This document shows, one piece after another, positions 51,535 to 61,497 of a stretch of DNA of 64,000 nucleotides. The stretch spans positions 62,001 to 126,000 of the forward strand of contig NZ_FNRA01000008.1 in NCBI RefSeq assembly GCF_900107535.1, given 5' to 3'. Source of the DNA: Pedobacter hartonius. GTDB taxonomy: Bacteria; Bacteroidota; Bacteroidia; Sphingobacteriales; Sphingobacteriaceae. Made by a program: the position numbers and the translations under genes. Positions within the stretch are counted from its first letter, which is position 1, and each line of letters begins with the position of its first letter. The notes below the pieces were generated by a model that did not search any database, was not told the DNA's origin, and was given only the letters and a program-made list of their open reading frames with translations.

Positions 51535-51542
51535 CAAATATA
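51535..51542 (-). promoter_or_regulatory. Candidate -7 promoter element for the REC-PAS kinase
   Basis: The minus strand reads TATATTTG, 29 bases before the ATG at 51506. It is the same octamer and similar distance as before the genes at 48600 and 19557. Confidence 0.35.
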
Positions 51543-51819
51543 GGATTTTCATCACTCAGATTATACGTAAACTGCAAAGAAACAGGACTATCAACAATGG
51601 AAATTATTTAAATAATTCAGTTTCCACCTATTTAAACAATGATAAATGGATTTAGTTTTATATTTTGATACACTTTTTTATACAAAAATGATACAAAACA
51701 TTCTCAATCGTTGTTGTTTTTATTAATAAAAATTATTTGTTGTTATCACTGATAACTTAAATTTCCAACGGGTAAAGATGATTAAACCATTCAGCCGGCA
51801 AAATGAGAAATTGATTATT

Positions 51820-51827
51820 TATTTTTG
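51820..51827 (+). promoter_or_regulatory. Candidate -7 promoter element for the hybrid kinase
   Basis: TATTTTTG on the plus strand matches TAnnTTTG and lies 87 bases before the ATG at 51915. No TTTG -33 box was found at standard spacing. Confidence 0.3.
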
Positions 51828-51914
51828 CTACGGTTATAAAATAATAGTAAAATCAAGGCACAACGGCTGATCAGTATCGCTGAATATTTTTTTTGTAATA
51901 TTGAGCCACAACAT

Positions 51915-53705
51915 ATGCCCATGAATATTATTACCAGGTATAAAGATAAATACACCTCTTTGCTGAAGGAAACTCAGATTCCGCTAATGCAGTCGAGGAT
52001 AAAGATATTGGCCTTTGGCCTGATCCTGTTGAGCTCCCTGACGTTTATCATTTTGTTGAATTCCCTCGTTAACCCTCATATGACCATTGTGATCAGGCTG
52101 CTGGTACTTTTGCTCACCATGGCCTTTGCATTGTATCTGCTGCTGGAGAAAGCAAAATGGCAACTATCAGGACATATCTTTCTGTTGTCTCTATGTACCT
52201 TTATCTGGACCAACCTCATATTTTACACGTCCGGTATTAACCTGGTGACCATACAACTGTCACTCATTATTATCTCTTCCAGTTTTTATATCCTTGGAAA
52301 GAACTGGGGAATATTATATTCCCTGGCAAACGTTGTTCCTATCGTCATACACCTGCTGAACTCCCGCCTGCAGAATGGCCAGGTAACCATCACGCAGTTT
52401 CAGATCAGCAACCTCTCCTTTCTGCTCGCACTGATAGTAAATTTCGGCATTTTGATCATTATGCATTATGAATTCTTCAAATCATTCTATCATAGTCACT
52501 ATAAGGAACGTGAGCTAAATGCACAGTTACAGACGGCCCTTAAAGAGGCGCAGGAGGCCACACGGCTAAGATCAGACTTTCTCTCCTCTATGTCTCATGA
52601 ATTGCGTACCCCGCTGCACGCTGTGATAGGAATGATCAACGTACTGAGTATAGAAAACCCAAGGAAAGACCAGGAGGAAAATCTGGCGATTTTACGCTTT
52701 TCGGCAGAAAATCTCCTTGCACTGATCAACGACACCCTGGACTTCAGTAAGATGAATGCAGAGAAAGTGCTGCTGAATACAGCAGATTTTAATATCAGCA
52801 CGCTGCTGCAGAATATACACGCCTCTTTCAAATCCAAAGCGGAGCAGAAAGGCCTGGACTTCAGATTGAAAACAGACTTTGAAAGTAACCCGCTCTATGT
52901 GAACGGTGATCAGAACCGGCTGACACAGATTCTCAACAATCTGGTATCAAATGCGGTTAAATTTACGGATAACGGGGGCAGGGTAGAATTAAGCGTTACC
53001 ACTACTGCACAAATTGGACAGCAGGTAGTTTTGTTGTTTGCCGTTAAAGACTCAGGTATAGGTATTCCGAAAAACAAACAGGAAATTATTTTTGAGCCCT
53101 TTTTACAGGCCAATAATAATATCACCAAGCGTTACGGCGGCACAGGCCTGGGATTGGCGATCGTAAAAAGACTGATCAATTTACATGAAAGTGAACTGAA
53201 ACTGGTGAGCGAAGAAAATATAGGCTCAGTATTTTCCTTTGAAATTAGTTATACTCTTGCCAAACCGGAATTACCTGAGGAAAAAATACCGGTTGTTTCT
53301 ATACCTGTTCAGGAAATCAGCAATCTGAATATCTTAATTGCCGAAGATAATATTATCAATATCATGCTGCTGAAAAAAATACTGGATCAGTGGGACTGTA
53401 ATTATTCTCTTTCCAAAAACGGGCAGGAGGCACTGGATATGGTAAAGACCGGAACCTTTGACGTGGTCCTGATGGATATCCATATGCCTGTAATGGACGG
53501 ATTTGAGGCTTCAAGACACATCAGGGAACTGCCCGACGCAAATATCTCTAAAATCAAGATCATCGCACTGACAGCCTCAAGTGACGTAGACATACAGGAA
53601 TCTTTCAATTTTACGTACCTGGATGATTATCTGCTGAAACCATTCTCTCCACTATTGCTGAAAGAAAAACTGGAGGCCGTAGTAGTTCAGCTATCAGGTA
53701 ACTAA
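51915..53705 (+). CDS. Membrane hybrid histidine kinase (HisKA-HATPase-REC)
   Basis: The 596-residue protein has about six hydrophobic segments between residues 30 and 190, a HisKA domain with SMSHELRTPLH (His228), an ATPase domain (NNLVSNAVKFT, DSGIGIP, GGTGLGLAI), and a C-terminal receiver (about 472-592) with Asp521 in VVLMDIHMPVMDG. It has no DNA-binding domain, so it is not one of the HTCS regulators of Bacteroidota polysaccharide loci. The output must pass through another receiver or Hpt protein. It is followed 47 bases later by a very small gene. Confidence 0.92.
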   Translation: MPMNIITRYKDKYTSLLKETQIPLMQSRIKILAFGLILLSSLTFIILLNSLVNPHMTIVIRLLVLLLTMAFALYLLLEKAKWQLSGHIFLLSLCTFIWTNLIFYTSGINLVTIQLSLIIISSSFYILGKNWGILYSLANVVPIVIHLLNSRLQNGQVTITQFQISNLSFLLALIVNFGILIIMHYEFFKSFYHSHYKERELNAQLQTALKEAQEATRLRSDFLSSMSHELRTPLHAVIGMINVLSIENPRKDQEENLAILRFSAENLLALINDTLDFSKMNAEKVLLNTADFNISTLLQNIHASFKSKAEQKGLDFRLKTDFESNPLYVNGDQNRLTQILNNLVSNAVKFTDNGGRVELSVTTTAQIGQQVVLLFAVKDSGIGIPKNKQEIIFEPFLQANNNITKRYGGTGLGLAIVKRLINLHESELKLVSEENIGSVFSFEISYTLAKPELPEEKIPVVSIPVQEISNLNILIAEDNIINIMLLKKILDQWDCNYSLSKNGQEALDMVKTGTFDVVLMDIHMPVMDGFEASRHIRELPDANISKIKIIALTASSDVDIQESFNFTYLDDYLLKPFSPLLLKEKLEAVVVQLSGN

Positions 53706-53752
53706 TTGAATACAAACGCAGATACTGGCAGGGCTTTTGATATATTGATCAT

Positions 53753-53980
53753 ATGATCGCAAAATTCAATATTCAGGTAAACCTCAATGGATGGCTGATC
53801 CCATTCCACATTGAAAGAAAACAATCCGGGATCTTTAAAGTCTTTTACGAGAATACTATTCTTGGCCATTTATTGGTGAATGACTATTCGAAATGGGTAT
53901 ACCTAAACAATGTGGGCAACGAAAAACTGCTCAATCCTTATACTGCCGACAGAATTAGTAAAGCCATAGTAAATTACTAA
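53753..53980 (+). CDS. Small hypothetical protein
   Basis: This 75-residue protein has an N-terminal ATG at 53753 and stops at 53980, immediately before the convergent gene's stop. It shows a beta-rich, folded-looking pattern (FNIQVNLNGWLIPFHIER, FKVFYEN) and ends in an amphipathic helix (ADRISKAIVNY). No family is recognised. It is on the same strand as the hybrid kinase and 47 bases after it, so it may be co-transcribed. The composition looks like real coding sequence rather than noise, but no function is suggested. Confidence 0.55.
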   Translation: MIAKFNIQVNLNGWLIPFHIERKQSGIFKVFYENTILGHLLVNDYSKWVYLNNVGNEKLLNPYTADRISKAIVNY

Positions 53981-54202
53981 TCAGTCATTTTCATCATCAA
54001 GGTAGTTCTTGATCTCTGACCAGGTGAGTTTATGTGAGATGGTATCGTTTAATTCCAGATAGGAAATCAATTTTTCAATCCTGCTGTTGCCTAGCAAATG
54101 CAGATAGGCATAAAAATCTGCTGGGTTTTCTTCAGCTGTACTTTTTGTAATTTGATTAAAGTCTTCTTTTAATTTTTCGATTTCAGGCTGTGTTACAGTC
54201 AT
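53981..54202 (-). CDS. Small hypothetical protein
   Basis: The 73-residue acidic, helix-rich protein (EIEKLKEDFNQITKS, RIEKLISYLELN, WSEIKNYLDDEND) has no signal peptide or membrane segment. It stops exactly at the base following the convergent 75-residue gene, so the two are tail-to-tail with no spacer. No family is recognised. The ATG at 54202 is the first in frame. It could be a small regulatory or structural protein. Confidence 0.5.
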   Translation of the reverse strand: MTVTQPEIEKLKEDFNQITKSTAEENPADFYAYLHLLGNSRIEKLISYLELNDTISHKLTWSEIKNYLDDEND

Positions 54203-54347
54203 TGTAATAAATCTAGTAAACGCTTAAACAGTAATAATTCTTAATAAAAACTAAAATGATTGAGCATTGTTTTAGAAATTATGCAAAAAAAATTTCGTTA
54301 ACTTGCGTTTGCCGCATATCTTCCAGGATAAACGGCAATAACCAGGT

Positions 54348-55223
54348 ATGAATAACATCATTAAAGAGATCACCCCGCTGACGCATAAAGACTGTTTCAG
54401 CATCTTTTCAAGGGTAAAAAAAAACTTTGATTTCCCCCTTCATTTTCATGAAGAATATGAACTTAACCTGATCATCAATGGCGCCGGCGCAAAAAGAGTA
54501 ATAGGCGATCATCAGGAAGAGATAGCAGATATGGAACTGGTGCTGGTTGGCCCCAATCTTTCACATACATGGGTAACCCACCACTGCGAAAACACGGCGA
54601 TCACCGAGGTGACCATTCAATGGCATAAAGATTTTTTCGATGAGAAGTTCCTGAAGAAAAATCAGATGGGCCTCATCAAGGAAATGCTGGAGCGTTCGGG
54701 CCGTGGTATCCTGTTCCAGCCGGATACGGCAATTTTGCTGGCAAAAAGATTAATGGCACTTAACGACCTGAAAGGATTCACCGGCGTGATGGAGCTGATG
54801 AACATCCTTCATGAACTTTCTACCCTGGATAATATAAGGGTGTTATCGCAAGTGGCGATCAACAATAACCAGATCCTGAATCCGAACAGCCGCCGCATAG
54901 ATAAGGCCAATGAATTTATGAATGCCAATTTCCAGAAACAGATTACCCTGAAAGATATCGCAAAGCTGGTAAGTATGACCGACGTATCATTTAGCCGCTT
55001 CATCAGTAAAAGGACGGGAAACACTTTTGTAGATACTTTGAATGAAATAAGATTAGGCCATGCCACGAGGATGCTGATCGAAACCAATTCCCCTATTGCT
55101 GATATTTCCGTCAATTGCGGATTCAATAACATCTCCAACTTTAACCGCATCTTTAAGAAAAAGAAACTGTGTACCCCAAAAGAATTCAGGGAAAACTTCT
55201 GTGGTACCAGTGTCTTTATCTGA
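54348..55223 (+). CDS. AraC-family transcriptional regulator
   Basis: This is a 291-residue regulator with an N-terminal cupin-like effector domain (FPLHFHEEYELNLIINGAG, about 25-105) and a C-terminal double HTH AraC domain (about 190-285). The latter is marked by ITLKDIAKLVSMTDVSFSRFI, IADISVNCGFNNISNFNRIFKK and TPKEFR. AraC proteins of this layout sense sugars or related ligands. It is the nearest DNA-binding regulator to the SusC-SusD-GH5 unit, which starts 1.4 kb downstream on the same strand. A lipoprotein gene lies between, so a regulatory link is only a suggestion. Confidence 0.92.
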   Translation: MNNIIKEITPLTHKDCFSIFSRVKKNFDFPLHFHEEYELNLIINGAGAKRVIGDHQEEIADMELVLVGPNLSHTWVTHHCENTAITEVTIQWHKDFFDEKFLKKNQMGLIKEMLERSGRGILFQPDTAILLAKRLMALNDLKGFTGVMELMNILHELSTLDNIRVLSQVAINNNQILNPNSRRIDKANEFMNANFQKQITLKDIAKLVSMTDVSFSRFISKRTGNTFVDTLNEIRLGHATRMLIETNSPIADISVNCGFNNISNFNRIFKKKKLCTPKEFRENFCGTSVFI

Positions 55224-55257
55224 TCATTATTTTTTATGGGGTATGTTAACTACCATT

Positions 55258-56004
55258 TCACTTCTTCTTTTTAATACCACCCACATTGATCACAGCCCCA
55301 ACACTGAATATAGAGTTGCCTGCCGTCAGATATTTCCTGTTTTTCAGGCCAAAATTGCTGCTGGTTGTGTACTGTAACTGAACAGCATCACTTAAACGCA
55401 TCCGTGTAAAGAAAATGGGCTCCAGGAAAATGTTATCTTCTTTTGGTGTGCCAATGCCATTGATGAAAAAGTTGTCCATACTCACATGGCTGATGCGTAA
55501 TGCAGTACCATAGTTTAAGGGATAATTATTACCGAAGAGATGGAAATTGTTGTTTTTCTTTGAACTGTAATTTACCTGCAGGAATGTTTTGCTATAGTCG
55601 GTCACCTGGAGTTCGGTGCTGATCAGGTCTCCGGAATTGTATTCCCTGAGACTCCGGTTGGTCTTTCCCGTCCCCAGCCCCGCGTAAATTTCAAGGATCC
55701 TGTTCTTGTCGGGGCCGAAGGTAGTGAAGTACCCTCCCCCTATTTCCACCAGTTTATAGTTAAGGTCCTTGCGCTTGCGTTCACTGTTCATATAAGCCCC
55801 TCCAAGCAGCACCCCAATATGATTAGATACCGCATAAGCACCATTAAAATTGGCATTGCCCCTCAGGGAAATATGTGCCCCGCCACTGAATTCTCCCTGT
55901 GAGCTTAACATAGGAGTATTGGGAACATTAGGCACATATAATGATGAGCAGGAATAAAGACAGAATAAGATGAGGCAGGCAATTAATTTAAAAGGTTTAA
56001 ACAT
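55258..56004 (-). CDS. Outer-membrane lipoprotein-like protein of unknown function
   Basis: The 248-residue protein has an N-terminal signal with lipobox LYSC, Cys19 being the expected lipidation site. The rest has the alternating hydrophobic pattern of a beta-barrel (GGAHISLRGNANFNGAYAVS, FSVGAVINVG) and is rich in Gly and Tyr. I do not recognise the family. It is convergent with the AraC gene (34 bases apart) and divergent from the SusC gene. The tandem lysines at the C-terminus follow the last beta strand. Confidence 0.7.
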   Translation of the reverse strand: MFKPFKLIACLILFCLYSCSSLYVPNVPNTPMLSSQGEFSGGAHISLRGNANFNGAYAVSNHIGVLLGGAYMNSERKRKDLNYKLVEIGGGYFTTFGPDKNRILEIYAGLGTGKTNRSLREYNSGDLISTELQVTDYSKTFLQVNYSSKKNNNFHLFGNNYPLNYGTALRISHVSMDNFFINGIGTPKEDNIFLEPIFFTRMRLSDAVQLQYTTSSNFGLKNRKYLTAGNSIFSVGAVINVGGIKKKK

Positions 56005-56611
56005 TTGATAAGGTTAGGTCAGAAAAACGGATGATCATTTCGTTTCAAAATGAAGCAATAAATCGATTAAGAACAATTTCGTTTTTTAAATAACGTAAAT
56101 ACCCGCTAAAAACAAGGCCAAAAATTCCAAAAAAAATAATTAATTCGCATGAATACGTTTTATCAGGTTTCAATACGATTTTATCTTCACTACATATTAA
56201 ACGTTAAATCTACGCTTAAACAATTTAGCTTAGGTTTGTCATATGAAGCCTAATTCAGCAAGACACAAGCACTGATATTATTTTATCATAGTGTATTAAA
56301 TACACCTAAGCAATATATTTTCCTATTGTTGGAGAAAAACGTGAAAAACAGGCGATTTTGATCCAATACGTAACTAAATATTAATTTTATTTTTCTGTTT
56401 ATCAACTAATTAAAAAATATTATAACATTTTTTAACATTTTACATACAGGCAATTCATATAACTTCTAGCTTTGGGTTAGTGTTAAAAGAACAATAACAC
56501 CTTCTAACCAAATATAAACCGTATGAGTGTTTCAGAGATTGTAAACGACCCTAGTTTACCCTACAAAAATCATTAACTAATCAAATATTAATCTATTTAA
56601 AATTTCAATGT
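56005..56611. other. Intergenic region upstream of SusC, no gene seen
   Basis: This is a 607-base AT-rich region between the divergent lipoprotein and SusC genes. I see no gene or strong hairpin. It contains the candidate -7 element TAGCTTTG at 56467-56474 and several TTTAACATTTT-like runs around 56420-56450. Confidence 0.55.
56467..56474 (+). promoter_or_regulatory. Candidate -7 promoter element for the SusC operon
   Basis: TAGCTTTG matches TAnnTTTG exactly and is 138 bases before the SusC ATG. The -33 region is AT-rich without an exact TTTG, so support is from one box only. Confidence 0.35.
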
Positions 56612-59600
56612 ATGAAAAAAAGATTTACTCTTATTTTCTTAATTTCCTGTCTGCTCATTTTTCCTGTTGCACTTTTTGCACAGGATGTTAAAGTAACAGG
56701 TAAAGTAACAGACCAGGCTGACGGAGGATCCCTGCCTGGTGTTACAGTAACGATAGAAGGCACAACCCGTGCTACTTTGACTGACGCTTCCGGAAACTTC
56801 GCTATATCTGCACCTGCAGGTGGCAACCTGGTATTTAAACTGATCGGAATGGCACCCAAAACCGTTCCTGTTGGAAGCGGTCCTATGAATATAACGCTTG
56901 CCCAGGACACCAAAGCCCTCTCTGAGGTGGTAGTGGTGGGTTACGGTACGCAGAAGAAAAGTGTAGTAACAGGCGCCATCTCAAGCGTAAAGGCTGCAGA
57001 CCTCGAAAACCAGCCCGTAACACGCATAGAACAATCTCTGCAGGGAAGGACTTCTGGTTTAACCATTGCCAGCAGCTCGGGTCAGCCGGGTGCCGCTTCA
57101 TCCGTAAGGGTAAGGGGTATCACCACATTTAACAGATCCGGTGGCGATAACAATCAGCCATTATGGGTGGTAGACGGAGTGGTAGTGGACAATGGCGGTA
57201 TCGGTTATATCAACCAATCTGACATTGAATCTATCGAAGTGCTGAAAGACGCTGCCTCTCAGGCGATCTACGGAGCAAGAGCCGCAGCAGGGGTTATCCT
57301 GGTGACCACAAAAAAAGGTAAAGCCGGCAATATCAAGATCAATTACAACGGATACTACGGGTTCTCGGGACCATCAAAAAAACTGGATCTTTTAGATGCC
57401 ACGCAGTATGCAACCATCAGGAATGAAGCAGCTTTCAATGCCGATGCCGAAGCAAGAGCAGCCAACCCTGCCCTGCCTGCATTTGTTCCTCCATTCGCCA
57501 ATCCTTCAGCACTGGGAAAAGGTACCGACTGGCAGGACGCTATTTTTAACAACAGCGCCAAAAGACAATCGCAGGAATTCAGCATCAGTGGCGGAAGCGA
57601 GAAATCAACCTTCTACTCTTCTGTAGGTTACCTGCAGCAGGATGGTATCGTAACTACGGATATCTCGAAATACAAGAGAACGAACATCCGTCTGAACTCT
57701 ACGCATAAACTGGCGAAATTTTTAACCATTGGCGAAAACCTTGGTTTTTCACATGAAAAATCAACAGGCCTGGGAAATACAAACTCTGAGTTTGGCGGGC
57801 CGCTGAGCTCAGCAATCAACCTGGACCCCCTTACTCCCTTAGTGGTAACTGACCCGGCGGTAGCTGCCGGTGCGCCCTATTCAACCAATAAGGTGATCAG
57901 GGATGCTAATGGAAATCCCTACGGAATATCCAGCAATGTAGGACAGGAGATCACCAATCCACTGGCTTATATCGAAACCAGAAAAGGTAACTATACCTGG
58001 GCAGACAATATTGTAGGTAACGTTTTCGGAGAACTGAAACCGATAGAAGGTCTGACCATCAGGTCCACACTGGGCACGAAACTTTCATACTATGGTACAG
58101 AAGCTTTTACTCCGGTATCTTTCCTGAATTCTTCATCAATAACCGGACAAACTTCATTTAACCGCCAGCAAAACCGCCAGGTGAATTATAACCTGGAGAA
58201 TACTGCCCAGTACAGTAAAACTGTTGGAAAACACGGCTTTAGCTTGTTGTTGGGACAAGGTATTTATGTAGATAACAATTCAAGAGGTACCAACATCACT
58301 TACAATAACATCCCTGCAAGTACTTTTGAAGAAGCTTCACTGAACTTTAACGTTTCCAATGACCTGAGAACGGCTTCGGGCTCAGAAGGACAGCTGCATA
58401 AAGTAGCTTCATTCTTCGGACGTGTGAACTATGACTTCGATGAGAAATACCTGTTTGAAGCGGTACTTCGCCGTGACGGATCTTCGAGATTTGGTGCCAA
58501 CAATAAATTTGGTTATTTCCCCTCGGTTTCCGGTGGATGGGTAGTCTCTAAAGAAGCCTTTCTGCAGGATAACAAGGTCTTCAGCTTCCTGAAACTGAGA
58601 GCAGGTTATGGTGTGGTAGGTAATGACAACATCAGCGATTTTGGTTATGTATCCCTGCTTGGAGGCGGACGTAACTATACCTTCGGTAACTCCGGAAATT
58701 ACAACGTAGGCTATAGCCCGGTGTCTCCTTTCCCAAGTCCCGATTTGAAATGGGAAGAAACAAGATCGACGAACATCGGCATTGATGCAACCATTCTGAA
58801 AGACTTTACATTCACTGCTGAATGGTACAGAAAAGTCACCAAAGATATCTTACAGAACCCACGTATCCCGCTTTATCTTGGAGGTGTACAAAATCCGCCT
58901 GCAAATGTTGCGGACCTGAAAAACACAGGTTTCGAATTTGAACTGGGCTATCGTAAAAAACTGGGCGACTTGACCCTGGGTGCTAACGGTAATATCTCCT
59001 TCCTGAAAAATGAAGTAACCAGTCTTGGTAACAATGTACCCTACCTTTCCGGAGGAGAAACTTTCCAGTCTGCAGCTTACCCTATTACCCGTACGGCTGT
59101 AGGACAGGCATACAGCTCTTTTTACGGTTTCAAAACACAGGGCATCTTCCAGACACAGGCCGACGTAGATGCGTATACAGGCAGGAACGGAAAGATACAG
59201 CCCAATGCTAAACCGGGAGATTTTAAATACCAGGATACCGATGGTGATGGTTCCATCACTGAAACTGACCGTCAGTTTATTGGTAACCCAACCCCAAAAT
59301 ATACCTACGGTATTACTTTCAATGCATCGTACAAGGCATTTGACCTGATGGTATTCGGAACCGGTGTTGGTGGCAACAAGATCTTCCAGGGGCTGCGCCG
59401 TTTGGATATCCTGAACGCAAACTACCAGACAAATATCCTGAACCGCTGGACAGGACCGGGTACAAGCAATACTGTTCCACGCCTGATCACCGGAGACCCT
59501 AACGGAAACTTTACCAACCCTTCAGATTATTATCTGCAGGACGGAGGTTATTTCAGAATCAAAGTAGTACAACTGGGTTATAACCTTCCAAAAACTACAA

Positions 59601-59773
59601 TTTCAAAAATAGGTATGCAACGTGCCCGTATTTATGCAACGGCAGAAAACCTGTTCACCATTACCAAGTACACAGGTTATGATCCTGAAATCGGTGGTGG
59701 CGTGCTCAGCATTGACAGGGGTATCTACCCTCAGGCACGTTCGTTCATGCTCGGTTTAAGTGTTGGATTTTAA
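56612..59773 (+). CDS. SusC/RagA-family TonB-dependent transporter
   Basis: The 1053-residue outer-membrane transporter has a signal peptide (about 1-24, ending FAQ), a carboxypeptidase-regulatory-like domain (about 25-98), a TonB-box-like EVVVVGYGTQKK (105-116), a plug domain with VRVRGITTF and WVVDGVVVDNGG, and a beta barrel ending in GLSVGF. SusC proteins import large glycan fragments with SusD as lid. It has no STN anti-sigma-signalling domain. It is followed by a SusD gene 103 bases later and a GH5 gene, making a small utilisation locus. The substrate is unknown from the transporter alone. Confidence 0.95.
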   Translation: MKKRFTLIFLISCLLIFPVALFAQDVKVTGKVTDQADGGSLPGVTVTIEGTTRATLTDASGNFAISAPAGGNLVFKLIGMAPKTVPVGSGPMNITLAQDTKALSEVVVVGYGTQKKSVVTGAISSVKAADLENQPVTRIEQSLQGRTSGLTIASSSGQPGAASSVRVRGITTFNRSGGDNNQPLWVVDGVVVDNGGIGYINQSDIESIEVLKDAASQAIYGARAAAGVILVTTKKGKAGNIKINYNGYYGFSGPSKKLDLLDATQYATIRNEAAFNADAEARAANPALPAFVPPFANPSALGKGTDWQDAIFNNSAKRQSQEFSISGGSEKSTFYSSVGYLQQDGIVTTDISKYKRTNIRLNSTHKLAKFLTIGENLGFSHEKSTGLGNTNSEFGGPLSSAINLDPLTPLVVTDPAVAAGAPYSTNKVIRDANGNPYGISSNVGQEITNPLAYIETRKGNYTWADNIVGNVFGELKPIEGLTIRSTLGTKLSYYGTEAFTPVSFLNSSSITGQTSFNRQQNRQVNYNLENTAQYSKTVGKHGFSLLLGQGIYVDNNSRGTNITYNNIPASTFEEASLNFNVSNDLRTASGSEGQLHKVASFFGRVNYDFDEKYLFEAVLRRDGSSRFGANNKFGYFPSVSGGWVVSKEAFLQDNKVFSFLKLRAGYGVVGNDNISDFGYVSLLGGGRNYTFGNSGNYNVGYSPVSPFPSPDLKWEETRSTNIGIDATILKDFTFTAEWYRKVTKDILQNPRIPLYLGGVQNPPANVADLKNTGFEFELGYRKKLGDLTLGANGNISFLKNEVTSLGNNVPYLSGGETFQSAAYPITRTAVGQAYSSFYGFKTQGIFQTQADVDAYTGRNGKIQPNAKPGDFKYQDTDGDGSITETDRQFIGNPTPKYTYGITFNASYKAFDLMVFGTGVGGNKIFQGLRRLDILNANYQTNILNRWTGPGTSNTVPRLITGDPNGNFTNPSDYYLQDGGYFRIKVVQLGYNLPKTTISKIGMQRARIYATAENLFTITKYTGYDPEIGGGVLSIDRGIYPQARSFMLGLSVGF

Positions 59774-59876
59774 TTGAATAAAAATATTTTCTCATGAAAC
59801 CATCATGATCTTACAGACCAGAAATATTGAGAAAGATCATGATAGCTTCATAACCGATTACAAACAAATATTACTC

Positions 59877-61424
59877 ATGAAAAAATATATAAAATATACG
59901 GTCTTGTTTGCAGTAGCCCTGATGCTGCTGAATTCCTGTAAGAAATTTGTAGAGGTAGAACCAAGGGGTGCATTTACTGAAACCGGATACTACCGCGATG
60001 CCACAGAAGCCTTCAATGGTTTGGTAGCAACGTATGATATATTGGGTTACCAGGCGAATAACTTTGTGACTAAAGTTGATGTTTCTGACGCAGCATCTGA
60101 TGATAATGTTGCAGGTGGCGGTGGCCCGAATGACGTGACGCCTATGCAGGTAATGTCTAACTATACGCTCACTCCCGCACTGGGACCACAGGACAGTTTA
60201 TGGGCCGCGGGTTACCAGGGTGTGTACAGGGCAAATATATTGCTGGCTAAACTACCCGCAGTTCCTATGGATGCAAGTTTGAAAGCAAGATATACTGCTG
60301 AAGCAAAAGCATTGCGTGCCTATTTCTATTTCGACCTGGTTCGTTTATTCAAGAACATCCCGCTGATCACCGAACCGGTTACGGTAGACAATGCTTATGA
60401 TATCGTACAGGCTACTCCTCTTGCAGTATATGCCCAGATTGAGTCTGACCTGAAAGCGGCACTGGCAGAGACAAACTTCCCGGCTTCTGTACCCGTAGCT
60501 ACAGAAGCCGGCAGGTTAAACAAAGGAATTGTACACGCACTGCTTGGAAAGGTATATCTCTATGAGAAAAAATATACAGAAGCCGCAGCAGAGTTCAAAG
60601 AAGTTAACGGCGCTACACCGGGGCAGCCCAGCGCTACCTATGGCTATAACCTGGTGGCCAGCTATGCATCGCTCTGGAAGAATGCCAATAAATTTAACAG
60701 TGAAGCGATCCTGGAAATTACCCATACAAGCAAATCGAATGCGACCTGGTCCTGCCTAACCTGTGGTGAGGGTAATATCCTGAATATTATGGTTGGCCCC
60801 CGGAACTACAACATCCTGGCAGGTAAAACTGCACCTGATTATATCTCAGGTTACAGTTTCCTGCCAGTGACCAAAAACTTTGTAGACTTTTCTCATAATG
60901 ACCCCCGTTTCAGAGCCTCGGTTGCAAACCTGGACAGCCTGGAGAAAAATGGTATCGTGACTTATGAGAAAGGCTATATGAATACCGGCTATTTCATCGA
61001 GAAATTTGCCGGAAGACAGTCGGACAAAACTACCGGTGGTGGCGAGCCTGTGTTAAACTATCCGCAGGATATGTATGAAATCCGCCTAGCGGATACCTAT
61101 CTCATGGAGGCTGAAGCGATCATTGTAGGCGGTGGCGATATCAGCAGGGCCACGGCACTGATCACCGCAGTAAGAAACCGCGCTTATGCCGACGGACTAC
61201 AACATCCGGTGGCACCTACCCTGCAGAATATTATTGCAGAAAGGCGTTTGGAACTCGCTTTTGAAGGACACAGGTGGTTCGACCTGGTGAGATGGGGAAT
61301 TGCCGGTCAGGTACTCGGCTCAAAAGGATTTGTAACCGGAAAACATGAGATACTTCCTGTTCCATTGCAGGAGCTGGACAATACCAAGCTTAAACAAAGC
61401 AGAGAATGGGGCGGTTCACTATAA
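59877..61424 (+). CDS. SusD/RagB-family glycan-binding lipoprotein
   Basis: This is a 515-residue outer-membrane lipoprotein with a signal peptide and lipobox LNSC (Cys21). I chose the ATG at 59877, not the in-frame ATG at 59805, because it begins the signal peptide directly. SusD/RagB features include TEAFNGLVATYD, the TPR-like AKALRAYFYFDLVRLF, GLLGKVYLYEKKY-type region (residues near 230) and the C-terminal ERRLELAFEGHRWFDLVRWG. It pairs with the SusC transporter. An intrinsic terminator follows at 61458-61490. Confidence 0.95.
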   Translation: MKKYIKYTVLFAVALMLLNSCKKFVEVEPRGAFTETGYYRDATEAFNGLVATYDILGYQANNFVTKVDVSDAASDDNVAGGGGPNDVTPMQVMSNYTLTPALGPQDSLWAAGYQGVYRANILLAKLPAVPMDASLKARYTAEAKALRAYFYFDLVRLFKNIPLITEPVTVDNAYDIVQATPLAVYAQIESDLKAALAETNFPASVPVATEAGRLNKGIVHALLGKVYLYEKKYTEAAAEFKEVNGATPGQPSATYGYNLVASYASLWKNANKFNSEAILEITHTSKSNATWSCLTCGEGNILNIMVGPRNYNILAGKTAPDYISGYSFLPVTKNFVDFSHNDPRFRASVANLDSLEKNGIVTYEKGYMNTGYFIEKFAGRQSDKTTGGGEPVLNYPQDMYEIRLADTYLMEAEAIIVGGGDISRATALITAVRNRAYADGLQHPVAPTLQNIIAERRLELAFEGHRWFDLVRWGIAGQVLGSKGFVTGKHEILPVPLQELDNTKLKQSREWGGSL

Positions 61425-61457
61425 TATTCCGTCATCAGCGCAATTTTTAATACCAGG

Positions 61458-61490
61458 AGGTGGATGTTTACATCCGCCTTTCTGTTTTTT
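61458..61490 (+). terminator. Intrinsic terminator after the SusC-SusD pair
   Basis: The arms AGGTGGATG and CATCCGCCT form nine pairs (one G-U) around a TTTA loop, followed by TTTCTGTTTTTT. It lies 33 bases after the SusD stop and before the GH5 gene, so it should end or reduce readthrough of the SusC-SusD transcript. Confidence 0.7.
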
Positions 61491-61497
61491 AGATAAG

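Larger units (their letters stand above)
51507..51914. other. Divergent intergenic region between two kinase genes
   Basis: The 408-base AT-rich spacer separates the minus-strand REC-PAS kinase from the plus-strand hybrid kinase. It contains exact TAnnTTTG matches on both strands: TATATTTG on minus (51535-51542) and TATTTTTG on plus (51820-51827). Neither has a clear -33 TTTG box at standard distance. I see no small gene or hairpin terminator. Confidence 0.5.

Noticed and set aside
51915..53705. Hybrid kinase as the HTCS regulator of the SusC-SusD locus
   Set aside because: HTCS regulators have a periplasmic sensor and a C-terminal AraC DNA-binding domain; this protein ends with its receiver domain.
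56605..56913. 102-codon minus-strand open frame at the start of SusC
   Set aside because: It mirrors the SusC signal peptide and N-terminal domain and has no independent support.
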